64,000 bases of DNA, taken from NCBI GenBank assembly GCA_036365145.1, contig JAEOAD010000029.1:26830001-26894000 (forward strand). The letters are read 5' to 3'. Every line of letters starts with the position of its first letter. The stretch's first letter is position 1. The position numbers and the translations under genes are program-made. Shown in pieces: positions 50,912 to 61,572 of the stretch. This DNA comes from Orientallactaga sibirica. Taxonomy: Eukaryota; Chordata; Mammalia; Rodentia; Dipodidae. Below the pieces are notes generated by a model. The model did not search any database. It saw nothing but the letters and a program-made list of their open reading frames with translations, and was not told the DNA's origin.

Positions 50912-51065
50912 CAGGCTGGCCATGATGGTGTACACTTTTCATCCCAGCAGTAGGGAGTGAGGCAGAGGTAGGAAAGCCAGCCTGGAACTACAGAGTGAGC
51001 TCCAGGTCTGGCTGGGCTAGAGTGAGACCCTATTTCAGAAAAAAAACGAAAAAAAGAAAAAAAAA
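50912..51065 (+). mobile_element. B1 SINE, diverged
   Basis: ggctggccatgatggtgtac, with the gaggccaccctgag block missing. Confidence 0.78.
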
Positions 51066-51189
51066 TCATGTACATCATATTTTCCCATGTGTGTGTATGC
51101 ATTGTAGAGTGACAGTCCTAACTTGTTGATAGTTGCACCATTCTTTTTATTTTTCTGAATGCACTCTGGCTCTTAAAAAACAGAGATAT

Positions 51190-51455
51190 GGGCTGGAGAG
51201 ATGGCTTAGGGGTTAAGGCGCCTGCCTCCTAAGCCTAAGAACACTGGTTCCAATCTCCAGTGGTTCCCATCTCCAGGTCCCACGGTTAGCTAGATGCAAA
51301 GTGACGCAAGGGCGCAATGCCGCACTTGACCACAAGGGGCGCACACATCTGGATTTCGTTCGCAGCAGCTGAGACACTGCTGGCGCACCCATCTCTGTCT
51401 TCCTCTCTCTCTCTGTCTCTCTCTGTGTGTCTGTCTCCCAATAATAATTAAAAAC
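51190..51455 (+). mobile_element. DIP SINE, CGCA-rich variant
   Basis: Third copy of the subfamily at 19019 and 20241. Its CTCF-like core is one G short (ccacaaggggcgc, 51330-51342). The B-box region is locally duplicated (tctccagtggttcccatctc). Confidence 0.9.
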
Positions 51456-51465
51456 CCAGAGATAT

Positions 51466-51640
51466 GCCAGGCGTGGTGGCATACTCCTTTAATCCCAGCA
51501 CTGGGGAGGCAGAGGTAGGGGGATCGTGAGTTCAAGGCCACCCTGAGAATACAGAGTGAATTCCAGGTCAGCATGAGCTAGAGTGAGACCCACCTCGAAA
51601 AACCAAAAAACAACACACACACACACACACAAAAAAAAAA
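51466..51640 (+). mobile_element. B1 SINE
   Basis: Full length. The tail contains (AC)n. Confidence 0.9.
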
Positions 51641-51904
51641 AAACCACAGGGATAGTTCCAGAGTGAATTGCAATAACTTTCCAGAATCTGGGGGTTGCAA
51701 AGCCAGGCTTGATAATTAGCATGTAGTTTTAATGTAAGCCTTTTACCTTCTTGTAGCAAAGTAAATGGGCTCTCCACTAAAAAGATTGTGCCATTATGCC
51801 TTCTTGCAACTCATTTTACTTTAATCTGCTAAAAGATTATGGTAGTCTTAAAACATTTTCAGTTTCAATAAATCATGAATTTCATTCAGTTTGACTTTTT
51901 TTTT

Positions 51905-52122
51905 AAAGACTTTTAAAAATATATTCTATTTATTTATTTATTTGAGAGAGAGAGAGAAGGGAGGGAATGAGAGAATGAGTGTGCCAGGGCCTCCAGCCAC
52001 TGTAAACGAACTCCAGATGTATGTGCCCCTTATGCATCTGGCTTACATGGGTCCTGGAGAACAAACCGGAATCCTTTGGTTTTGCAGGCAAACACCTTAA
52101 CCACTGGCCATCTCTCCAACCC
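51905..52122 (-). mobile_element. DIP SINE
   Basis: Complete, with small losses in the head (ccactggccatctctccaac). Confidence 0.88.
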
Positions 52123-52129
52123 CTGACTT

Positions 52130-52260
52130 TTTTTGTAGTTGTTTGTTTGTTTGAGGTAGGGTTTCAGTCTAGCCCAATATGACCTGAAATTCACTATATA
52201 GTCTCAGGGTTGCCTTGAACTCATGGTGGACCTCCTACCTCTCCCTCCCAAGTACTGGGG
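52130..52260 (-). mobile_element. B1 SINE, interrupted near head
   Basis: Stops at tactgggga, where a DIP and a second B1 begin. The word tggggatttt recurs at 52656. Confidence 0.82.
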
Positions 52261-52284
52261 ATTTTGTGTGTGTGTGTGTGGTTT

Positions 52285-52507
52285 TTCTTTTTTCTTTTAA
52301 AGATTTTATTTTTATTTGCTTATTTGTTAGAGATGGGGAGGGGGGGAGAGTGGGAATGGGTGTGCCAGGGCCTCTAGCCAATGCAGACGAGCTACAGACA
52401 CATGTGCTACCATGTGCATCTGGCTTATGTGGGACCTGGAGAATCGAACCGGGGTCCTTAGGCTGTGCAGGCATGAGCCTTAACTGCTAAGCCATCTCTC
52501 CAGCCCT
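52285..52507 (-). mobile_element. DIP SINE
   Basis: Complete. Preceded by (TG)n at 52265-52279. Confidence 0.9.
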
Positions 52508-52655
52508 TTTGTGGTTTTTCAAGGTAGGGTTTCACTCTAGTCCAGGCTAACCTGGAATTCACTATGTAGTCTCAGAGTAGCCTTGAACTCACGGTAATCC
52601 TCCTACCTCTGCCTCCCAAATGCTGGGATTAAAGATGTGCACCACCATGCCCGGC
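52508..52655 (-). mobile_element. B1 SINE
   Basis: Full length. It sits with the DIP inside the tggggatttt repeat pair. Confidence 0.9.
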
Positions 52656-52664
52656 TTGGGGATT

Positions 52665-52868
52665 TTAAAAAAATATTTAATTAATTAATTTATTTGAGAA
52701 AGAGGGGGAAAGAGAGAATGGGCACACCAGGGCCTCCAGCTGCTGCAAATGAACTCCAGATGCATGTGCTACCTTGTATATCTGGCTTATGTGGGTCCTG
52801 GGGAATCGAACCTGGGTCCTTTGGCTTTGCAGGCAAACACCTTAATCACTAAGCCATCTCTCCTGCCT
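52665..52868 (-). mobile_element. DIP SINE
   Basis: Complete. Confidence 0.9.
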
Positions 52869-53046
52869 TTGTTTTGTTTTCCTTTTTTTTTTTTTTTTTT
52901 TAATTTTTTGAGGTAGGGTCTCACTCTAGCCCAGGCTGACCTGGAATTCACTCTGTATTCTCAGGGTGGCCTTGAATTCATGGCAATCCTCCTACCTCTG
53001 CTTCCCGAGTGCTGGGATTAAAGGCATGCACCACCATACCTGGCTT
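52869..53046 (-). mobile_element. B1 SINE
   Basis: Full length. Confidence 0.92.
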
Positions 53047-53059
53047 GGTTTTTTTTTTT

Positions 53060-53272
53060 TTTTAATTTTTAATTAATTTATTTATTTGCAAGAAGAGATA
53101 GATAGAATCAGACAGAGAGAGAATGGGCATGCCAGGGCCTCTAACCACTGCAAATGAACTCCAGATGCATGTGCCTCTTGTGCATCTGGCTTACATGGGT
53201 CCTGGAGAATCGAACCAGTATCCTTTGGCTTTGCAGGCAAATGCCTTAGCTGCTAAGCCAGCTCTCCAGCCC
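53060..53272 (-). mobile_element. DIP SINE
   Basis: Complete. Confidence 0.9.
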
Positions 53273-53287
53273 TGTTTGTTTGTTTTT

Positions 53288-53487
53288 TAAAACATTTATT
53301 TATTTATTTGAGAGAAAGAGGCAGAGAGAGAGAATTGGGCATGCCAGGGCCTCCAGCCATTGCAAATGAATTCCAGGTGCATGTGCCCCCTTGTGCATCT
53401 GGCTTACGTGGGTCCTGGGAAATCGAACCAGGGTCTTTTGGTTTTGCAGGCAAATGCCTTAATCACTAAGCCATCTTTCCAACCCTT
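53288..53487 (-). mobile_element. DIP SINE
   Basis: Complete. Confidence 0.9.
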
Positions 53488-53788
53488 GATTTTTTTTTTT
53501 GTTTGTTTGGTTTCTTCCTCCCAATAGCTAGGTTTAGTGATGTTTATTACTCAGCCTGAGTTGGAATAATGTTACACAAAAGTAGAAGCAGCCCTGATTG
53601 TACAAAGCCTCTGTTGGTCCTTTCTGTCCTGACCAGGGCACCTTGCATTGTTACGACAGTGCAGGGAGGCTGCAGGTACTGGCACCTAGCTGGGAGCAGA
53701 GCCAGAAAAGCCCAGTCATTTGATAAATGGCTCCAGTGGGGAACTTGGGGCTTTCTGAGAGAGTGAGTTGTTGGGGTCCTGGGAGGTT
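53488..53788. other. Unassigned intronic stretch
   Basis: Unique-looking sequence with no exon or RNA gene recognised. Confidence 0.45.
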
Positions 53789-53957
53789 GTGGGTTTTTTT
53801 TTTTTTTTTTTTTTTTTTGAGGTAGGGTCTCACTATAGCCCAGGCTGACCTGTAACTCCCTCTGTAGTTCCAGGCTGGCTTCAAACTCAAAGCAGTCCTC
53901 CTACATTCTGCCTCTCCAGTGCTGGGATTAAAGGCATGCACCACCACACCCAGCTAG
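53789..53957 (-). mobile_element. B1 SINE
   Basis: Full length with a long T tract. Confidence 0.9.
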
Positions 53958-53959
53958 TT

Positions 53960-53997
<38 letters not shown>

Positions 53998-54590
53998 AGG
54001 GCTTTACTACACAGCAAGCCTCTCACACAAACTGCTTCTAGCCCAGTCCATAGTTCTTATTGCATTCAGGTCTTTTAGCTCTGACCAGAATAGTCCATTA
54101 AGCTGTACTTACAGCACTGCAAGGCATCTCTTAGGCCAAGGTTTCAAATCCTTCCACATTCCTCTTGAAAATCAGTTCTAAAAGGCCAAAGCCACACAGT
54201 CAGGTTTCAAGCAGCAATGACCCCACTCTTGGTATCAACTTTACTGTTGCATTCAGGTTTGCATTGCTGGCAGAAAACACCTGACCAAGAGCAGCTATGG
54301 GGAAAGAGGTTACATTTGGCTTACAGACTTGAGGGGAAACTCCATGATGACAGAGGAAAACGATGGCATGAGCAGAGGGTGGACATTACCTCCTGGCCAG
54401 CATCAGGTAGAAAACAGGAACAGGAGAGTGTGCCAAACGCTGGCAAGGGGAAACTGGCTCTAACACCCATAAGCTTTCCCCCAACAATACACTGCCTCCA
54501 GGAGGCAATAATTCCCAAATCTCCATCAGCTGGGAACCTAGCATTCACCACATCTAAGTTTATAGAGAACACCTGAATCAAACCACCACA
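53998..54590 (-). mobile_element. MaLR-type LTR with internal start
   Basis: LTR 54243-54590 (ends ctgaatcaaaccaccaca, complement of the tgtggtggtttgattcag start). Adjacent internal sequence 53998-54242 (aaggcatctcttaggccaag) matches the complement of 45.78 kb in the sense MaLR. Confidence 0.75.
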
Positions 54591-54622
54591 TGCCTTAACT
54601 GCTAAGCCATCTCTCAGCCCCC
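54591..54622 (-). mobile_element. DIP head fragment
   Basis: tgccttaactgctaagccat then ctctcagcccc. Confidence 0.75.
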
Positions 54623-54881
54623 AAAGGGAAAGTTGCTCATAGTAGAAACTCAGAAAAATTTCTGACCAACCAAGTCCTTCATATTTGCCTTGTAACCTTT
54701 TAAGAAGACATCCATGCATTTATGAGTCATGACTTAATATTCAGAACTTCAGCTTTATGATATTTGCCATATACACTTACCTAGTATGTGGATTGCTTTG
54801 GGTTTTTAGTATTTTTTGCCCCTTTTGGTTTGAAACAAGGTCTTTTAGGGCTCGGGATATGGCTTAGTAGTTAAAAGTACA

Positions 54882-55045
54882 TGCTTAAGGGCTTAGGGAT
54901 GGTTCAGTGGTTAAAGGCACTTGCTTGAAAAGCCTGATGTCCTGCTTATGATTCCCCAGTACCCACATGGAGCCAGATGTGCAAAATGGCACATGCATCT
55001 GGAATTCATTTGCAGTTGCAAGAGACCCTGTTGCACCCATTTTCA
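54882..55045 (+). mobile_element. DIP SINE in copy A
   Basis: gcttagggatggttcagtgg to agagaccctgttgcaccc. The tail is replaced by an antisense DIP. Confidence 0.8.
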
Positions 55046-55130
55046 TTCATTTATTTGAGGGGGGGCAGAGAAAGAGAAGAATGGGTGTGCCAGGGCCTTC
55101 AGCCATTTCAAGCGAACTCCAGAAAGTTCT
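55046..55130 (-). mobile_element. DIP SINE fragment in copy A
   Basis: tttatttgaggggggg to aagcgaactccaga. Confidence 0.75.
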
Positions 55131-55258
55131 TGCTTCAGACAAGGTCTCAAGTCGCCAAGTAAGACCTTGAACTGTGTAGCCAAGTCTAGCCTTGAATTCT
55201 TGATCCTTTGATCTCTACCTAGAGTGCTGAAAATACAGGCATATATATTGCATCATGT
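55131..55258 (-). mobile_element. Old B1-related fragment
   Basis: agacaaggtctcaagtcgcc to tgaaaatacaggcatata. Confidence 0.5.
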
Positions 55259-55309
55259 CTGACTCCAAAAGAATATATAAAAAGTTAAAGTATCACTGAA
55301 TTATATAAT

Positions 55310-55508
55310 TTTTAAATTTAAAATCTTTATTTGAAAGAGAGGGGGCAGATAGAGAATGGGCAAGCCAAGGCCTCCAGCCCCTTCAAATGAACTCCAGACC
55401 CATGCATCATCTTGTGCATATGGCTTTACATGGGTCCTGGGGAATCAAACCTGGGTCCTTTGACTTTGTAGGCAAGCGCCTTAACCACTAAGCCATCACT
55501 CCAGCCGG
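55310..55508 (-). mobile_element. DIP SINE in copy A
   Basis: aatctttatttgaaagagag to taagccatcactccagcc. Confidence 0.87.
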
Positions 55509-55734
55509 AAATTTTTTATTACATTATAAATATTGCTAGATTACTGTTGCAGTCAGGTTCGCATTGCTGGTAGAAATCACCCAAACAAGAGACATCCATG
55601 CATTTGAGTCATGACTTAATATTCAGGTTTATTTTGCCATATACACTTACCTGTATGTGGATTGCTTTGGGTTTTTAGTATTTTTGCCCCATGTCTTTTA
55701 GGGGGGAATGGCTTAGTAGTTAATGGCATGCTTA

Positions 55735-55855
55735 AGGGCTTAGGGATGGTTCAGTGGTTAAAGGCACTTGAAAAGCCTGATGTCCTGGTTATGATTCCCC
55801 AGTACCCATAAGGCCAGATTAAAATAGCAATGCATCTGGAATTCAGCAGTTGCCA
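55735..55855 (+). mobile_element. DIP SINE remnant in copy B
   Basis: gcttagggatggttcagtgg to atgcatctggaattcagcag. Confidence 0.7.
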
Positions 55856-56084
55856 AACACATTTATTTGGCAAGAATGGGGAGCTGGCTAGCCATAAACT
55901 CAACCCCAGAAAGTTCCACAAGGTCCCCAAGTAAGACCTTACTCTGCCAAGTCCAGGAATTCTTGATCCTTGTTACTTAGAGTTCTGAAAATACAGGCAT
56001 ATATATTGCATCATATATTGAAGAATATATTAAAAAGTTAAAGTATCACTGAATTATATAATTTTTAAATTTAAAATCTTTATT

Positions 56085-56255
56085 TGAAAGGGGGGATAGA
56101 GAATGGGCAAGCCAAGGCCTCCAGCCCCTTCAAATGAACTCCAGACCCTGCAAAATCATCATGAGCAATGGCATTACATGGGTCCTGGGAATCAAACCTG
56201 TAAAACTTTGCAGGCAAGTGGCTATAATTCATAAGCCCCCAACTCCAGCCGGATT
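56085..56255 (-). mobile_element. DIP SINE remnant in copy B
   Basis: gaatgggcaagccaaggcct to caactccagccgg, with a scrambled centre. Confidence 0.7.
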
Positions 56256-56324
56256 TTTTTATTACATTATATTATTTATTTATTTGCAGTTTGATTGCTG
56301 TAGAAATCACCCAAACAAGAGCAG

Positions 56325-56668
56325 CCTTGTAGGGGGAAAAAGATGCATTTACCTTTTTGGCTTACAGGTCCTGGGGAATCAAACCTCAAACAGGGGTCCT
56401 TGGCTTCACAAGCAAGCACTTAACTGCTGAGCCATCTCTCCAGGTCCTCATCCAACTTGAAAAGTCCCCATAGTTTTTATCAATAGGAGTGATATTCATA
56501 CATCCCCATAGTCCAAGATCTTTTAAAAGCCATAGCCCACCCCCAACCATACATTCTGCCTGCAAAGGATGGTGTTGGGCTTTCCAAATTTCCATCAAGC
56601 TGGGAACCAGGGCAAGCATCAAACTATAATTCCAAGTTTTGGGGACTAACCTGAATCAAACCACCACA
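56325..56668 (-). mobile_element. MaLR-type LTR-like mosaic
   Basis: gcagccttgtagggggaaaa at the left and ctgaatcaaaccaccaca at the right are LTR edges. The middle holds an antisense DIP piece (56367-56448) and text such as gtccccatagtttttatcaa that is not in the other LTR copies. Confidence 0.55.
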
Positions 56669-57033
56669 TTCAGCCCCCTGGCCCCAAAACTGATAACCAT
56701 GCATGATGTAAAATGCAATGCATTCATCCAACTTCAATTTTTTTGTGTGTTTATTATTTATTTATTTATTTGAGAGTGACAGAGGGTGCGCCAGGGCCTC
56801 CAGCCACTGCAAACAAACTCTAGATGCATATGCCACCTCTCCATGAGCAGAGGGTGAACATCACCCCAGGGCCAACATAAGGTGGACAATAGCAACAGGA
56901 GAATGTGCCAAACACTGGCAAGGGGACACTGGCTATAATTCCCATAAGCCTGACCCAACAATACACTGCCTCTAAGAGGCATTAATTCCCAAATTTCTGT
57001 CAGCTGGGAACCTAGCATTCAGAGCACCTAAGT
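56669..57033 (-). mobile_element. MaLR-type LTR part with embedded DIP piece
   Basis: A DIP (-) piece at 56756-56840 is joined to LTR text (gagcagagggtgaacatcac, then ctgggaacctagcattcaga) up to about 57033. Confidence 0.6.
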
Positions 57034-57918
57034 TTCATGGTCCCAGCATCTCCCCTGGGTCTCCACTGCTACCTACTGTTCATCCTCATGGCCCCATGGG
57101 ATCTTCATGAAGGCATCCAGCAAACCTGCTTCACACTGCCCATGGCCATTTCCAAAACATAAGACTGTTGCAAACTCAGTGACCCTCTCTTTCCTGCATT
57201 TCTTATACTCCACAGTACCAGGTCGGGTGCCAATTTGTTAATCCAGGGGGGAATAAAGCAGACTTTGAAGAACAGGACACTCCTTGAGCATTCAGGCCCC
57301 TTCAAAAGAGTCTACATTCTTCCTGTTGTCCCAGTGCAGGTCAGCTGGCACAATCTCAAAGGTTGTAATCTCTCAATTGCAGCTTTATGGGCAGAGTTCA
57401 CCCAAAGATTTCATTTTTTCTGTGCCATATCCCTGTGCTAACACCAGTTCATTTCTACACAAAGCAACCCTGCGCAACTTCTCAGACATGGGCATAACAG
57501 CAAGCTTCTCTCACAAACTGCTAGCCCAGCCCAACCAAGCTCTTTCTCACCCTCATAAGCCAAACCTCACAGTCCATAGTTCTTACTGCATTCAGGTCTT
57601 TCAGCTCTGACCAGAATAGTCCATCAAGCTATACTTATAGCACTGCAAGGCATCTCTTAGCCAAGGTTTCAAATCCTTCCACATTCCTCTTTTTTATTTA
57701 TTTTTTATTTTTTTATTTTTTGAGGTAGGGTCTCACTCTAGCCCAGGCTGACCTGGAATTCACTATGTAGTCTCAGGGTGACCTCAAACTCAGGGCAATC
57801 CTTCTACCAAGTGCTGGGATTAAAGGCATGCACCACCATGCCCTGCTACTTCCACAGTCCTCTTGAAAAATCCACCTAGTCAGGTGTCTAGCAGCATCCC
57901 GACTTCTGGTACCACTTT
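57034..57918 (-). mobile_element. MaLR-type internal region
   Basis: Ends next to the LTR with ctggtaccactttactg (complement of the internal start seen at 45.69 kb). Shares ctgaccagaatagtccatca with 54.08 kb. No coding frame. Confidence 0.62.
57690..57848 (-). mobile_element. B1 SINE in MaLR
   Basis: The tctgcctccc segment is lost (ccttctaccaagtgctggga). Confidence 0.88.
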
Positions 57919-58270
57919 ACTGTTGCCGTCAGGTTCACGTTGCTAGTAGAAATCACCCAAACAAGAGCAGCTTGTGGGGGAAAAAGAGGTTTATTTTGGC
58001 TTATAGGCTCGAGGGGGAAGCTCCATGATGGCAGGGAAAACGATGGCATGAGCAGAGGGTGAACATCACCCCCTGGCCAACATAAGGTAGATCATAGCAA
58101 CAGGAGAGTGTGCCAAACACTGGCAAGGGGGAGCTGGCTATAACAACCATAAGCCCGCACCCAACAGTACTCCACCTCTAGGAGGCGTTAATTCCCAAAT
58201 GTCCATCAGGTAGGAACCTAGCATTCAGAGCACCTAAGTTTATGGGGGACACCTGAATCAAACCACCACA
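57919..58270 (-). mobile_element. MaLR-type 5' LTR (antisense)
   Basis: The best-preserved LTR copy: ctgttgccgtcaggttcac at its 3' end, gaaaacgatggcatgagcag, and the start complement ctgaatcaaaccaccaca. Confidence 0.78.
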
Positions 58271-58434
58271 ATTACTTTTCTGAGTAGGGATTCAAAGTAA
58301 TCATTCCTTATGCTTCACAAAATAAGAACGCTGTTTGTAAAAACTTTTGTTTACAGAAGATTAATTTTGTATTAATTTTAGTGTTGTACTAAGGGCCGTG
58401 GTTTTTTCATTTCCTGAAAATAACATTTATTTAC
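58271..58434. other. Unassigned spacer
   Basis: AT-rich intronic DNA with nothing recognised. Confidence 0.45.
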
Positions 58435-58435
58435 T

Positions 58436-58572
58436 TTTTTTTTTTTTTTTTTTTGAGGTAGGGTCTCATTCTAGCCCAGGATGCCCTGGAATTCACTATG
58501 TCATCTCAGGGTGACCTCTAATTTACCTTTGACTCCCAAGTGCTGGTATTAAAGGCATGTGCCACCATGTGT
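58436..58572 (-). mobile_element. B1 SINE, centre deleted
   Basis: gacctctaatttacctttga replaces the usual centre. Confidence 0.85.
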
Positions 58573-58644
58573 TTATACTTATTTTTAGTCACTGAAGTTA
58601 CTCTTAAAGGTGAGAAAAAGCCCTTAAGAGGTATACAGAACACA

Positions 58645-58800
58645 TTTGTTTTGTTTTGTTTTTTCAAGGTAGGTTCTCACTCTAGCCAAGGATGACCTGG
58701 AATTCAGTATGTAGTCTCAGGCTGGCCTCAAATACACTGGGATCCTCCTACCCTTGCCTCTCAAGTGCCAGGATTAAAGGCATGTGTCACCATGCTGGGC
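58645..58800 (-). mobile_element. B1 SINE
   Basis: Full length, mildly diverged. Confidence 0.9.
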
Positions 58801-58804
58801 CAAA

Positions 58805-59016
58805 GTGCATTTAAAAAAATTATTTATGTTCATGTTTTATTTATTTATTTGACAGAGAAAGAGAGAATAGGTGCGCCAGGGCCTCCAGCCACTGCAAACG
58901 AACTTCAGACATGTGCACCCCCTTGTGTGTCTAGCTAATGTGGGTCCTGGGGAATCGAACCTGGGTTCTTTGGCTTTGCAGGCAAATGCTTTAACCACTA
59001 AGCCATCCCTCCAGCC
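58805..59016 (-). mobile_element. DIP SINE
   Basis: Complete. Confidence 0.9.
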
Positions 59017-59021
59017 CAAAA

Positions 59022-59172
59022 TTTATTTATTTGAAAGAGAGAGAATGGGCACACAAGGGCTTCCAAGCCACTTCAAATGAACTCTAGGTGCATGTGCCAC
59101 CCTGTGCATCTGGCTTTTGTGGGTCTTTAGGCTTCACAGTAAGCCCTTTAACTGCTAAGCCATCTCCAGCCC
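59022..59172 (-). mobile_element. DIP SINE, B-box region deleted
   Basis: tttgtgggtctttaggcttc joins across the loss. It belongs to the left copy of a local duplication (see findings). Confidence 0.85.
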
Positions 59173-59204
59173 AGAGTGCTTTAAAAAAAAAAAAAAAAAA
59201 ACCC

Positions 59205-59420
59205 ACTTAGGGGCTGGAGAGATGACTTAGTGGTTAAGTGCTTGCCTGTGAAGCCTAAGGACCCTGGTTTGCGGCTCCTTTCCCCAGTAGCCACGTAAGC
59301 CAGATGCACAAGGTTGCTCATGCATCTGTAGTTCATTTGCAGTGGCTAGAAGCCCTAGTATGCCCATTCTTCTCTCTTTCTGTTTGTCACTGTTAAATAA
59401 ATAAATAAAAATTAAAAAAA
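59205..59420 (+). mobile_element. DIP SINE
   Basis: Complete, opposite to its neighbours. Confidence 0.9.
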
Positions 59421-59469
59421 CCACTCATCTTGTTCCTGTTCCCCTTTACTCCTACCTTAGCTTTCCTTA

Positions 59470-59656
59470 AAAAAAAAAAAAATTATTTATTTGAGAGAGA
59501 GAGAAAGAATGGGCACCCCAGGGCCTCCAGCCCCTGTAAACTCCAGATGCATGCACTACCATGTGTATCTGGCTTACGTGGGTACAGGAGAATCAAACCT
59601 AGGTCCTTAGTCTTTGCTGGCAAGTGCATTAACCACTAAGCTGTCTCTCCATCCCA
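59470..59656 (-). mobile_element. DIP SINE
   Basis: Small deletions. It belongs to the right copy of the local duplication. Confidence 0.87.
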
Positions 59657-59724
59657 GAGTGCATTATTTTAACTATCTTGCTCCTGTTCCCTTCACTCCT
59701 ACCTTAGCTTGCTTGCTTGCTTTT

Positions 59725-59905
59725 TTTTGTTGTTTTTTTTTTTTTTTTTTTTTTTTTTTTGGAGGTAGGGTTTCCCTGTAGCCCAGGCTGACCTGCCTAG
59801 AATTCACTATGTAGTCTTAGGATGGCCTCAAACTCGCAGAGTTCCTCCTACCTGTGCATCCTGAGTGCTGGGATTAAAGGTGTATGCCACCAAACCCAAT
59901 TTGCT
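59725..59905 (-). mobile_element. B1 SINE
   Basis: Long T tract, then a full body with an extra ctgcctag. Confidence 0.9.
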
Positions 59906-59919
59906 TTCTTTAAATATAT

Positions 59920-60106
59920 ATATTTAATTTATTTGAGAGAGAGAGGCAGATACACAGATAATGGGTGCTCCAGGACCTCCAGCAACTCTAAACGAACTCT
60001 AGACACATGCATCACTTCATACATCTGGCTTTATATGGATACTGGAGAATTGAACCTGAGTCCTTAGACTTTGCCTCAAGTGTCTTAACTAGTTAAGCCC
60101 CCAGCC
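59920..60106 (-). mobile_element. DIP SINE, diverged
   Basis: The head end reads ctagttaagcccccagcc. Confidence 0.83.
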
Positions 60107-60265
60107 TTTTTTTTTCGGGGGGGGGGGTTGGTTTGTGTGTTCAAGGTAGGGTTTTACTGTAGCCTAGGAATTCATTATGTAGTCTCAGGGTGGTCTTGAA
60201 CTCACAGCAATCCTCCTACCTCTGCCTCCCAAGTGCTGGGATTAAAGGTCACCATGCCTGTCTCA
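60107..60265 (-). mobile_element. B1 SINE, shortened
   Basis: The ggctgacctg segment is lost (agcctaggaattcattatg). Confidence 0.87.
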
Positions 60266-60329
60266 ACCCACATTTTTTAAATGTGGTGATTTTATGTATT
60301 AGCCGTGTCTTACATTTGTTCTTTTTTAA

Positions 60330-60522
60330 AAATCATTTTATTTATGTATTAGAGATAGGGGGAGGGAGAGAATGGGCACTCCAGAGCCTCCAGCCACTGC
60401 AAATGAACTCCAGACATATGCACCACCTGTGCATCTGGCTTATGTGTGGGACCTGGGGAGTCGAACACGGGTACTTAGGCTTTGCAGTCAAGTGCCTTAA
60501 CCACTAAGCCAGCTCTCTAGCC
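60330..60522 (-). mobile_element. DIP SINE
   Basis: Complete. Confidence 0.9.
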
Positions 60523-61157
60523 TTTAGCTGTGTCTGAATTCATATTGGAGATGCAGAAAACAGCAGACATTTCCTAAGGGAACATGCTCTTAAATTACAT
60601 GGGAAAGATGCTGAGTGGTCAAGAAAAGACAGGGTGTTCTGGTTATACTCAGGGCAGGAGGCCAGCAGATGTTGACAAAAGAAAGGAAAGGTGGGCATAA
60701 AGCTTGGAAGTGGTCTATAAGAGGTAGTGTCAGACACAGAAAACCTTCATGTTGTGCTGGGTACCTGCAGGTAGAAGCAATGTCCAGTTGTCCAGTGAAA
60801 TGAAAGAGATGAACTGCTTTGCTGGGCACACTGCACAGTGCCATCCCTGCTGCCTGTTTTGTGGCCCCTTGTGCTTATTAATTGAGGTTAGAGTTCTTTT
60901 CAGTTGTGGTCTTTCTGAGTGGTAGCAAGGCAGAGCTTTAGGCCCATCCGTTAATATAAGTTGGTCTTATCTTTTCTGTAGCTAAAGTACCAATTAGTAG
61001 TCCAGCAAACTGCTATTGATCACAAGGAGTATAGGGAGAAAGTATAGATATCCTTGTTAATCCATCCCTGCTGCTGGATGGGGGAGAGGTCCTGAAACCA
61101 CTAGAGAGGGTCAGTTGTGTCACTTTCAGCTGGGAGGGACAGATGGTGAGTGAAGCT
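60523..61157. other. Unassigned intronic stretch
   Basis: About 630 bases without a recognised repeat or exon. Confidence 0.5.
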
Positions 61158-61295
61158 TTTTTTTTTCTCTGAGGCAGAGTCTCACATTATTAGCCCAGGC
61201 TGATATGAAGCTCACTTTATAGCCCCCAGCTGGCCTTGAACTCAGGTGATCCTCCTACCTCAGCTGGGATTAAAGACATATCCCACCACAGCCAC
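61158..61295 (-). mobile_element. B1 SINE, old
   Basis: ctgaggcagagtctcacatt to ttaaagacatatcccaccac. Confidence 0.75.
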
Positions 61296-61314
61296 CTTCA
61301 AGTGAAGCTTTTTT

Positions 61315-61462
61315 GATTTTTTTTCAAGGTAGTGTCTCACTCCAGCCCAGGCTGACCTGAAATTCACTACGTAGTCTCAGGGTGGCCTCGAACTCATGGT
61401 GATCCTCCTACCTCTGCCTCCTGAGTGCTGGGATTAAAGGTGTGTGCCACCATGCCTGGCAT
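61315..61462 (-). mobile_element. B1 SINE
   Basis: Full length. Confidence 0.92.
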
Positions 61463-61474
61463 CACTTCTTTTTT

Positions 61475-61572
61475 TTTTTTTTTAATTGACAACTTCTATA
61501 CTTACAGACAATAAACCATGATAGTTCCCTCCCCTCCCCCATTTTCCCCTTCACAACTCCGCTCTCCATTAT
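61475..61572 (-). mobile_element. L1 3' terminus only
   Basis: aattgacaacttctatactt, then aataaaccatgatagttccc. About 95 bases of the L1 end remain (extreme 5' truncation). Confidence 0.82.

Larger units (their letters stand above)
54707..55590. repeat. Tandem duplication, copy A
   Basis: Starts gacatccatgcatttatgag. It includes DIP (+) and DIP (-) pieces and ends in an LTR edge (gaaatcacccaaacaaga). Repeated in altered form immediately downstream. Confidence 0.8.
55591..56324. repeat. Tandem duplication, copy B (degraded mosaic)
   Basis: Follows copy A in order, but about 150 bases are lost in many small deletions. Some words fit the MaLR LTR at the same place better than copy A (gagctggctagccataaac at 55890; ggctataattcataagccc at 56220). 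It ends in the same LTR edge, gaaatcacccaaacaaga. Confidence 0.78.
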
